From NCBI RefSeq assembly GCF_023921125.1, contig NZ_CP099466.1:186001-250000 (forward strand): 64,000 nucleotides of DNA, in the 5' to 3' direction. Below, one piece after another: positions 57,391 to 64,000 of this stretch. The notes under the pieces are model-generated. The model was given only the letters and a program-made list of their open reading frames with translations, was not told where the DNA came from and searched no databases. The stretch is from Arthrobacter caoxuetaonis. GTDB lineage: Bacteria > Actinomycetota > Actinomycetes > Actinomycetales > Micrococcaceae. The position numbers and the translations under genes are program-made. The stretch's first letter is position 1. Each line of letters opens with the position of its first letter.

Positions 57391-60300
57391 CTACCGCAGC
57401 AGAATATCCACAGCCCGGGAACCGCCAGAAGACCCCACCGGAACCCGCTCCAGCGTGCCCGACCGGTTGGCGGCGTCGTCGCGCAGGATCTCCGTGACCG
57501 AACCCAGGAACCGGGACAGGTCCACCTTGTCCTCGGGAGCCGCGAGCAGCAGCTGGAAACCGAACTCGTGCAGCGCGTTGATGGACGCCTCCGCGAAGGA
57601 GAGCGACGACTTCACGAACGCCTCATCCATCATCACCGTGCCGTAGGTGCTGAAACCCTGGGACACGATGCCCAGCTGGTACGCCAGCGCGGAGGCCATG
57701 ATGAACGCCGTGAAACGCTGCCCCTCGCCGCCGGACATCAGCGACGCCTGCAGGTTGGTGAACGACTGCCCGTTGGCCAGCTTGTTGGTGCAGGTGATGG
57801 TCACGTGCGCGCGGACGTCCAGGACCTCGGCCCGCCAGCGGCGCTCCTGCGGATCCTTCAGTTTCTCCACCAGGCCCTCGAGCGCGGCGTACCGGGCGTC
57901 CATGTCCGCCTTGTCCTGCCGCACGCCCATCATCGGCAGCGCGTTCTTCAGCTCCATGCGGAACTTGTGCGCGTCGTCCGGGACGGTGGTCTTGACCTCG
58001 ATCTCCAGATGGCTGTCCACGTGGTACGGCACGCGGCGCAGCACCGAGTTCAGCGGCAGCAGCCGCGCGGAGATGCTGCGGCGTTCCTCGTCGAGCAGCT
58101 GCAGCAGGTCGCTGAAACGCTCGTAGGTGCGGTTGTTGAAGTATTCGCGGAACTCGGACTCGTGCTGCGGCAGGCCCTCGGTGACAATGTCCTCGTACCG
58201 GCGCACGTATTCCTCGGCCGAGTCCACGGACGTGCCGAAGTCCGAGCCCCACTTCTCGCTGTACGTCTCGAACGTGCGCTCCAGCCGGGTGTGGGTTTCC
58301 AGCAGCGTCTTATCCAGCCGCGCGGCCTCGGTGAGCAGGTTCCGCTCCACCTGCCCGGCGGCGTCGTTCAGGTGTACGACGTCGGTGATCTCTCCAAAGG
58401 GGGCGAACAGCTCATCGAGCTGGGCTCGCAGGTCCTCCGCCAGGGCATCCGGTCCGCGGCCGGCCAGGGTGTCCCGGCGTTCGGTGGCAGCGGTGAGCTC
58501 GGCTTCGAGCCGGGCCAGGTCGCCCTTGAGCACACCGATCTTCTCGGTCGCGGCGGTGAGGTCCAGCTCTGCGGTGTCCAGTTCGAAGCGGATCTGCTCC
58601 AGGTCCGCGTTGGCATCGCGGGCTGATTCCAGGCGCTCGACGGCGTCGGCGACGGCGGCGCGCTGCTCGCCGGCAGTGATGTCCTCGAATTCGCGGGTGT
58701 CGGCGGCGACCTTGCGGACGGCGGCGAGCCGGCGGATCAGGTCGTCCTGCTCCGAGGCGTGCTTGCGGGAGACGACGTCGGCCTCTTCAAAGCTCGCGCG
58801 CAGGGCCAGCAGTTCACCGGCGAGGGCGGCGATCTTGTCCTTGTTGTCGAAGCCCAGGACGTTGTCCGAGGCCTTGGTGTGCCGGTCGTCCTTCTCCGTG
58901 GTGGAGGAGTTGCGCTTGACGGCACCGCCGAGGCTGACGCCGCGGGAAACTTTGGCGAGCTCGTCCGGGTTCTCGACGCACTCGAAGTCGTAATGCGCGG
59001 TGATCTTTCGGGCCACCCAGTCGCCCATGGCGGAGTCGTAGGTGCTGAGCTTGGTGATGAGGTCCCGAGGTCCCGGCTCGGACGGGCCGTCCACGGGAAT
59101 GCTCACGTCGATGCAGCGCAGGAAGCCGCGCAGGTTGGTTTCGCTGAGGTAGCGGGTGACGGCGGCCATGTGCTCGCCGGGAACCAGCAGTGCGGTGGAG
59201 AGCGGGCGGAGCACGCGTTCGGCGGCGGCACGCCACTGGCTGTGTTCGGCGGGGACGTCGATCAGTTCGCCGGCGAAGGGCATCTCGGCCTCGTCGATGC
59301 CGGTGGCTTCGCAGATCCGGGCGCGCTGTTCCAGGCTTTCCGGGCGGATGTTGCTGCGCCGGCGGCGGAAGGACGCAATCTCGGTTTCCAGCTTCGCGAT
59401 GGACCCCTTCAGCGCCCACGCCTCGCCGTGCGCGTCGGAGCTGCGCTCCCGCGCGGCGTCGACGTCGGCGTTCAGGGTCTTGATCAGCTCATTGGCACGG
59501 CTGCGGGCAGTGACCAGCCCGGCGGGGGAGAGGTCCGTGTCGATGCCGGCGGCGCGCAGGTCGGCGCGGAACGCGTTCTCGATGGTTTCACGGGAAACCA
59601 GCTGCGCCTGCGCGGCGGCAACTTCGCGTTCCAGGGTGGCGATCGCTCCGCCGCCCTCCTGCGTGTACCGGGCGGTGAGCGCGGCGACCTGCTTCTTCAG
59701 CTTGGCGCGCTGGGATTCGGCGGCCTTCAGCGCTTCGCGGCCGGTGGCGGTTGCGGAGGTGAGGCGGTCGACCTCGCGTTCGTGGCTGGCCAGCGCCAGG
59801 CGCCGGCGGTAGGCGGGCAGCCCGTCGGCGGTGAGGGCGCGGACCCGGTCCAGTTCGGCCTTGGTGGTGAGGAAGAGGCGGTGCTGGTCCGGGACGTTGG
59901 CCAGGTGGTCGCGCTGCTGGCGGGCGCGTTCGAGCTGGCGGCGGATGCTGCGCAGGTGGCTGAAGTCCTCCACGGCCTCGTCCGCGGCGGTGAGGGTCTT
60001 GGGGGTGTCCAGGACGTGGTTGCGGAAGAAGTCGTTGACCGTTCCGCCCAGGCCCTTGCCGGTCTGCAGGATGCGCAGCAGGCCAAAGGCCTTCTCGTCC
60101 TCCACACCCAGGGCGGTGCGGTACCGCTCGGCGAAGAGTTTGTGCGAATCGAAGATCTGCGCGCCCGGCAGCAGTGACTCAAGGGCACCCTTGGTGAACC
60201 GGCCACGCATGCCGGTTTCCAGGGCCGTGATGTCCAGGGGACGGTTGTGCACGGCGTAGAACCGGCCCACGTGGTGTTCGGTGCCGGTTGCGGGCAGGTC

Positions 60301-60714
60301 CATGAGCACGGAGAGGCTGGTGATTTGGCCCAGGCCGTTGTCGAAGGTGAGGCAGACGGCGGACCAGGTGGCGCCGGGGCGCTGGTAGGCGGTGCCGTCG
60401 CCGGCTTCCATGCCCTGGGTGCCGAGCCGGCCGCGCATGTAGGAGAACGCGGTGCGCTTTTCCTCGGCTGCGGTGCCGCCGTTGTTCTGCGCGGCTTCGT
60501 TCATCTTGGGCCGCGCGTCCATGACCTGCAGGATGGCATCGAAGATGGTGGACTTGCCGACGCCGGAGTCACCGGTGAGCAGCGTGCCGGCGCGGTCCAC
60601 GTGGATGGTGTGCGCGCCGTCGAACGTTCCCCAGTTCACGATCTGGATCCGGGAGAGCCGGTTCTGGCCGGGGTTGATCAGGTCCCCCATGGGAAGGGTG
60701 GTTTCGATGCTCAT
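57391..60714 (-). CDS. jetC: Wadjet SMC-like ATPase JetC (MksB-like)
   Basis: 1107 aa. Walker A LLTGDSGVGKSTIFDAIL at about residue 48, two long coiled-coil arms around a hinge, signature LMSGGEGQRFTAFIMASALAY near residue 985 and Walker B VMMDEAFVKSS near residue 1020. The size and the DUF3375-DUF4194 neighbours identify it as the condensin-like motor of Wadjet/Mks plasmid-restriction systems. It extrudes DNA loops to sense small circular DNA. It overlaps jetB by four bases. The next gene on this strand is the antitoxin 0.9 kb away, not jetD. Confidence 0.9.
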   Translation of the reverse strand: MSIETTLPMGDLINPGQNRLSRIQIVNWGTFDGAHTIHVDRAGTLLTGDSGVGKSTIFDAILQVMDARPKMNEAAQNNGGTAAEEKRTAFSYMRGRLGTQGMEAGDGTAYQRPGATWSAVCLTFDNGLGQITSLSVLMDLPATGTEHHVGRFYAVHNRPLDITALETGMRGRFTKGALESLLPGAQIFDSHKLFAERYRTALGVEDEKAFGLLRILQTGKGLGGTVNDFFRNHVLDTPKTLTAADEAVEDFSHLRSIRRQLERARQQRDHLANVPDQHRLFLTTKAELDRVRALTADGLPAYRRRLALASHEREVDRLTSATATGREALKAAESQRAKLKKQVAALTARYTQEGGGAIATLEREVAAAQAQLVSRETIENAFRADLRAAGIDTDLSPAGLVTARSRANELIKTLNADVDAARERSSDAHGEAWALKGSIAKLETEIASFRRRRSNIRPESLEQRARICEATGIDEAEMPFAGELIDVPAEHSQWRAAAERVLRPLSTALLVPGEHMAAVTRYLSETNLRGFLRCIDVSIPVDGPSEPGPRDLITKLSTYDSAMGDWVARKITAHYDFECVENPDELAKVSRGVSLGGAVKRNSSTTEKDDRHTKASDNVLGFDNKDKIAALAGELLALRASFEEADVVSRKHASEQDDLIRRLAAVRKVAADTREFEDITAGEQRAAVADAVERLESARDANADLEQIRFELDTAELDLTAATEKIGVLKGDLARLEAELTAATERRDTLAGRGPDALAEDLRAQLDELFAPFGEITDVVHLNDAAGQVERNLLTEAARLDKTLLETHTRLERTFETYSEKWGSDFGTSVDSAEEYVRRYEDIVTEGLPQHESEFREYFNNRTYERFSDLLQLLDEERRSISARLLPLNSVLRRVPYHVDSHLEIEVKTTVPDDAHKFRMELKNALPMMGVRQDKADMDARYAALEGLVEKLKDPQERRWRAEVLDVRAHVTITCTNKLANGQSFTNLQASLMSGGEGQRFTAFIMASALAYQLGIVSQGFSTYGTVMMDEAFVKSSLSFAEASINALHEFGFQLLLAAPEDKVDLSRFLGSVTEILRDDAANRSGTLERVPVGSSGGSRAVDILLR

Positions 60715-61448
60715 GCCGGCTCCTCGCCGTCGTGCTCTGTTTCAGTGACCGCGTTCTCGGGCGCATCCGGCTCCGCCGGGGCCTCGGTCAGCGAGTTCAT
60801 GTAGGTGATGATGTCGCCGATGTGCTCGTACGGCAGGGCCAGCGGCAGCGCGTTGGAGATGACCCAAACGTCGTCGAGCTCGGTGGGCAGCAGCAGGCGG
60901 CGTTCGGTGACGAGCTTGCGGACCGCGGCGTCGGCCAGGTCTTCCACACCCTTGGCGTCGTGCGCCTGCGGGTCCACGTACTGCTCGAGGACGTCGATGA
61001 TGTCCTGCCGGGCGATGGTGGCCTCGTTGCCGGTGCCCGAGTGGCGGTCCAGGACCAGGCGCATGCGCAGCAGCAGCAGGGTTTCCTCGCGGGTCATTTC
61101 GCGCTGGCGCTGCAGGGCGGTGGTGTGCGGTTCGGCCATCTCGACCGGGCGCAGCAGCGCGACCTTGTGGTCCTCGTCGACGACCAGTTCCAGGAACAGT
61201 TCGCTCAGCCGGACGCGCAGCTGCTCCTGGTTATCCACCACGGTGTTGTACACGTTGTCCGAGGAGTTGGCGTCCAGGTACGGGCCGCGCAGCAGCCGGA
61301 TGAGGGCCTGGCGCAGCTTCAGCGGCAGGGTGCCGGTGTCGCCGGGGAACAGTTCCGGGCCGTCGATCAGGACGTCGCGGGCAGGCTCGGGGTAGTCCTC
61401 TTCCAACTCATCGTTGTCGAAGTCTTCGGCGGTGGGGTTTTCGATCAT
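60711..61448 (-). CDS. jetB: Wadjet kleisin-associated protein JetB (DUF4194, MksE-like)
   Basis: 245 aa. The core (LRQALIRLLRGPYLDANSSDNVYNTVVDNQEQLRVRLSELFLELVVDEDHKVALLRPVEM and TREETLLLLRMRLVLDRHSG) matches DUF4194, a winged-helix family equivalent to MksE/MukE. It overlaps jetA and jetC by four bases on each side, so the three proteins are co-translated. Confidence 0.9.
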   Translation of the reverse strand: MIENPTAEDFDNDELEEDYPEPARDVLIDGPELFPGDTGTLPLKLRQALIRLLRGPYLDANSSDNVYNTVVDNQEQLRVRLSELFLELVVDEDHKVALLRPVEMAEPHTTALQRQREMTREETLLLLRMRLVLDRHSGTGNEATIARQDIIDVLEQYVDPQAHDAKGVEDLADAAVRKLVTERRLLLPTELDDVWVISNALPLALPYEHIGDIITYMNSLTEAPAEPDAPENAVTETEHDGEEPA

Positions 61449-62911
61449 GGCTGGGGACTTTCGGCGACGGTGAGGACGGGCAGCACCGCGGTGCGGGAAC
61501 TACCGTCGATCTGGAGGAAGGGAATGGACTCGCTCGCGGGCGCCGCCGTCGTTCCTGTGCCCTCGGTGGGGGCAGCGGAGGCGAGGAGCGCGCGGATGCT
61601 GTTGAGGTGGCGGTGTTCTGCGGGCAGCTCGGCGAAGATCTCCGCGACGGTGGCGCGGCCGCGGCGGCTGCCGGCCCGGGTGATCGCGTCGCGCAGCACA
61701 CGCCGGTCGGCCTTTGGCGTGCGGGCGGCGCGGTGGATGTCTGCTTCGGTGAACGACGGCGGTGCGGGCAGCTTCCGCGGTGCGGCGTGCTCGGCGGGGT
61801 CGTAGCTGCGGACCATGCTGAGCGATTCGAACGCGGACGCGTAGAGCCGCGGTGCGGGCACGACTGCCGCGCGGCGGCGTCCGCGCGGTGCTTTGTGGAT
61901 GGCGGTTTCGGCGGTGCGGATGAGTTTGCGCAGCTGGACCGATTCCCGGTACTCGTCGCTCTGGACGTAGGTGTGCAGGCTTTCGGAGAGCCGGCCGTAG
62001 ATCCGCTGGATTTCGGCGGCCTGTTCGCGCATGTCGCTGATCATCCGGTACAGGGCCTGCCGGTCGCCGGGGGTCATGGCGTCGGCGAAGTCGCGTTCCA
62101 GAACCTGCGCGATGGCGTGCCGGAAGCGTCCCTGCTGGTCGGCGTCGTTCAGGAAGGCGGTGAAGCCTTCATAGGTGCGGCCTTCGCTGGTGCTGCGCAG
62201 GCGCTTGTCCGCTTCGAGGATTTCGCCCATGGTCAGGCCCTTGGAGGCCTGCGATTCGACCATTTCCTGGCGCAGGGTGTGCAGCATCTTCTCGAGGCCG
62301 TCGCGCATGCGCTTGAAGTCGGCTGGCAGGGCGGCCGCGAGGTCCAGGATGTCGCGGGCGGCTTCGACGGCGGTGTCATCGTCCAGGGGCGGGGGAGCGT
62401 CGCCGGCGCGGAGGGACCGGATGAGGTCTTCGCGGCGGGCGATCTCTTCTTCGAGGACGGCGATGCGTGCTTCGGGGTCGGGGTTGGATTCGTGCGCCAG
62501 GGTTTCCACGCTGGAGAGCAGGGTGTTCAGGCGGGAGGAGTTGAGGCTGGTGGTGTCGCCGGTGAAGCCGTCCAGGTAGGAGAGGAACCGGACGGCGGGT
62601 TCGGTGAGTTCGTAGACGAAGCGGCCGTCGGCGCGGGGGCGGGCCAGGAAACGGCGGGCCACCCAGTCATCGGCGTAGTTCTTGCCGGTCCAGTCTTCGC
62701 GCAGGCTCTGCCCACTGAGCCGAAGCTGCTGCAGGAAGGAGTCAGTGAGGCTGTGGAATTCGTCCAGGGGGATGCGCGGGCGGGTGCGTGTGAAGGCCTC
62801 GCGGAACAGGGCCAGGACCCAGGGGTTCGCGTTGGTGAGTTTCCAGCCGGGCGAGGCCTGTAGCCGCTGCAGCTCCGCCCAGCGGGCTACGGCGTTTTCT
62901 GTGAAGGACAT
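61445..62911 (-). CDS. jetA: Wadjet kleisin-type subunit JetA (DUF3375, MksF-like)
   Basis: 488 aa. NANPWVLALFREAFTRTRPRIPLDEFHSLTDSFLQQLR at the N-terminus, LTEPAVRFLSYLDGFTG, and ARRFLARPRADGRFVYEL match DUF3375. The middle (SQASKGLTMGEILEADKRLRSTSEGRTYEGFTAFL, then RQALYRMISDMREQAAEIQRIYGRLSESLHTYVQSDEYRES) continues the family pattern. First gene of the operon; kleisin-like bridge of the SMC complex. Confidence 0.9.
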   Translation of the reverse strand: MSFTENAVARWAELQRLQASPGWKLTNANPWVLALFREAFTRTRPRIPLDEFHSLTDSFLQQLRLSGQSLREDWTGKNYADDWVARRFLARPRADGRFVYELTEPAVRFLSYLDGFTGDTTSLNSSRLNTLLSSVETLAHESNPDPEARIAVLEEEIARREDLIRSLRAGDAPPPLDDDTAVEAARDILDLAAALPADFKRMRDGLEKMLHTLRQEMVESQASKGLTMGEILEADKRLRSTSEGRTYEGFTAFLNDADQQGRFRHAIAQVLERDFADAMTPGDRQALYRMISDMREQAAEIQRIYGRLSESLHTYVQSDEYRESVQLRKLIRTAETAIHKAPRGRRRAAVVPAPRLYASAFESLSMVRSYDPAEHAAPRKLPAPPSFTEADIHRAARTPKADRRVLRDAITRAGSRRGRATVAEIFAELPAEHRHLNSIRALLASAAPTEGTGTTAAPASESIPFLQIDGSSRTAVLPVLTVAESPQP

Positions 62912-63695
62912 GCTGCGCTTTCCGCCCGGAACGAAGGGGTAAAACGGGCCTGTCTGATTTTAGCTGAGTGTGGGGGAGGGGCGAGTATCAGAACCTGCTA
63001 TTCAGACGGGAGTTCCCCACGGTGTTTAGATACACCAAAGGTGTGGCACAACCCAAGTCTGAGATGGGCTCAAATCTCACCGCCACCGCATAGAAACCCC
63101 CAGAAAACGGCAGGGACGAGGGCCTGCCGTAGCAGTGATCCGACTACATTCCTGTTGTGCGGATTGACTGGCAGGGAAATGGTCACTGACTGCCCTTCAG
63201 GTTCAGCTGGCAGCAGCCCGGGGCCGTCAGAGCTGCGCACAGTGTCTGTCGGCTTTCTCCGAAGTCGCGGGCCGCTATGCATTAGAAACGCCGCTAAATG
63301 CGCGCTGGCGGGTGCCCGCGCTGCTCGGCATTGAGCTTCACGCGCGGTCCTACGCACCCTCGGTTCGTTGTTCGTTGTTCGGTGCTCGTTCGAGCTGGGC
63401 GGCTGGTGGGAGGACGCCCAACATGAACTCGCCCCGCGGATGCCCGTGTTTTGCCGCCATCGGGGACGTAGACGATCATTTCCTTGAGCGTGCTCTTGGG
63501 TAGCAGTGTTTCCTGCCCCCTGCTCTATCAACAATCTGTCGACCCGTACCGAGTGCTTCCAGCAGGATCGACTCATTGTGGTTGTCAAGTACCCAGACGG
63601 TATGTTGTCGATGACATGCTTGTATATTCGCTCATATCTAGACCCTTTGACGCGTCCAATCTCACTCCATTTGAGGTTCGGCTACGCTAAAGCGG
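62912..63695. other. Gene-poor region at the right edge
   Basis: About 780 bases with no supported gene. It holds the jetA promoter region, a hairpin around 63022-63040 (ACACC/GGTGT), a short GTTCGTT repeat at about 63364-63390 and, towards 63590-63680, lower GC than the rest of the window. Open frames on both strands are short, lack ribosome binding sites and look like remnants. Confidence 0.5.
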
Positions 63696-64000
63696 CTACG
63701 CCCGGTCTGGCGACTCGGAACCCTCAGCCTCGCCTTGAGCCTCGAAGTAGCGTTCCAGCAAGCGGGCCGTGATGCGGGTTGCGGCATCATTCGGCACCAA
63801 AGACATTCCGCGTTGCAGCTGCCCAGTGTTGAACCCTGTGTCCTGCTGTACGTTGTTCACGAACGGCAGGAAGACCGGTTCAGCGATTTCAACTTGCACA
63901 GTCATCGGTACCACCGCTGTGAAGCGGTCCGTGCCACCGGCCCACGGGGCATCCGCTTTGGAGCGCGGCCGACGGGGCATGTCCGTCACGAGTCCGTAGC
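63696..64000 (-). CDS. Hypothetical protein, 5' part outside the window
   Basis: The frame is open from the window edge to a TAG at 63696. Visible C-terminal 101 residues: ...YGLVTDMPRRPRSKADAPW, then GTDRFTAVVPMTVQVEIAEPVFLPFVNNVQQDTGFNTGQLQRG, ending EAQGEAEGSESPDRA. I do not recognise the family. An internal GTG at 63989 could also be its start. Confidence 0.5.
   Translation of the reverse strand, partial: YGLVTDMPRRPRSKADAPWAGGTDRFTAVVPMTVQVEIAEPVFLPFVNNVQQDTGFNTGQLQRGMSLVPNDAATRITARLLERYFEAQGEAEGSESPDRA

Noticed and set aside
57568-60177. Long plus-strand open frames within the jetC region
   Set aside because: They mirror the coiled-coil coding sequence and lack plausible starts; jetC is supported by Walker motifs and neighbours.
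63044-63092. Possible tRNA 3' end or attachment site (hairpin with CTCAAAT and CCGCCACCGCA)
   Set aside because: The stem and loop sizes do not fit a T-arm and no acceptor or anticodon arms are found upstream.

Overview
The window is a high-GC actinobacterial chromosome segment. Gene content, the 16S/23S sequences, leader motifs of the form TGTTGTTTGAGAACT and the ffs-dnaX-recR order all point to an Arthrobacter-like member of the Micrococcaceae. This assignment is an inference; no database search was run. Where several starts were possible, the start was chosen by Shine-Dalgarno position and homologous N-termini.

Left part (1-13.3 kb): an organosulfur and methionine scavenging region. An SsuB-SsuA-(SsuC) sulfonate importer runs leftwards behind an S-box type SAM riboswitch. 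An FMN monooxygenase of the NtaA/SnaA/DszA family runs rightwards behind a SAM-IV type riboswitch. Further on, a second S-box element precedes metN-metI-monooxygenase-acyl-CoA-dehydrogenase-like-metQ. All three transcripts should respond to S-adenosylmethionine. Between them lie a TetR/short-chain-dehydrogenase pair, a hydrolase, a CoA-binding protein and a SAP-domain protein.

13.3-32.1 kb: mostly housekeeping genes. These include purS-purQ-purL, a BCCT osmolyte transporter, a MarR regulator, lysC, recR, a very long dnaX and the SRP RNA ffs. Four long palindromes with conserved ends lie between genes at 2.3, 15.8, 16.9 and 20.5 kb.

32.5-42.5 kb: a sortase-anchored, thioester-domain surface protein, then a complete rrn operon (16S-23S-5S, no spacer tRNA). 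About 1 kb of non-coding DNA follows, with a degenerate 19-22 bp repeat, then a second 5S gene with its own promoter. A TMEM175-like channel and tRNA-Ser(GGA) come next.

42.5-54 kb: an ABC exporter (ATPase and FtsX-type permease) divergent from a histidine kinase/LuxR response regulator pair; a cupin-TetR pair with a strong operator-like palindrome; and an operon of a FabL-like reductase, an acyl-CoA ligase and a ketoacyl synthase with no carrier protein. A lipoprotein thiol-disulfide oxidoreductase ends this block.

54-64 kb: defence and accessory genes. A RES-toxin/Xre-MbcA-like antitoxin pair is flanked by two arrays of about 20-bp repeats spaced about 41 bp. A jetA-jetB-jetC (Wadjet-type SMC) operon follows that has no jetD nuclease gene where it is normally found. 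The last kilobase is gene-poor and ends in an unidentified gene cut by the window edge.
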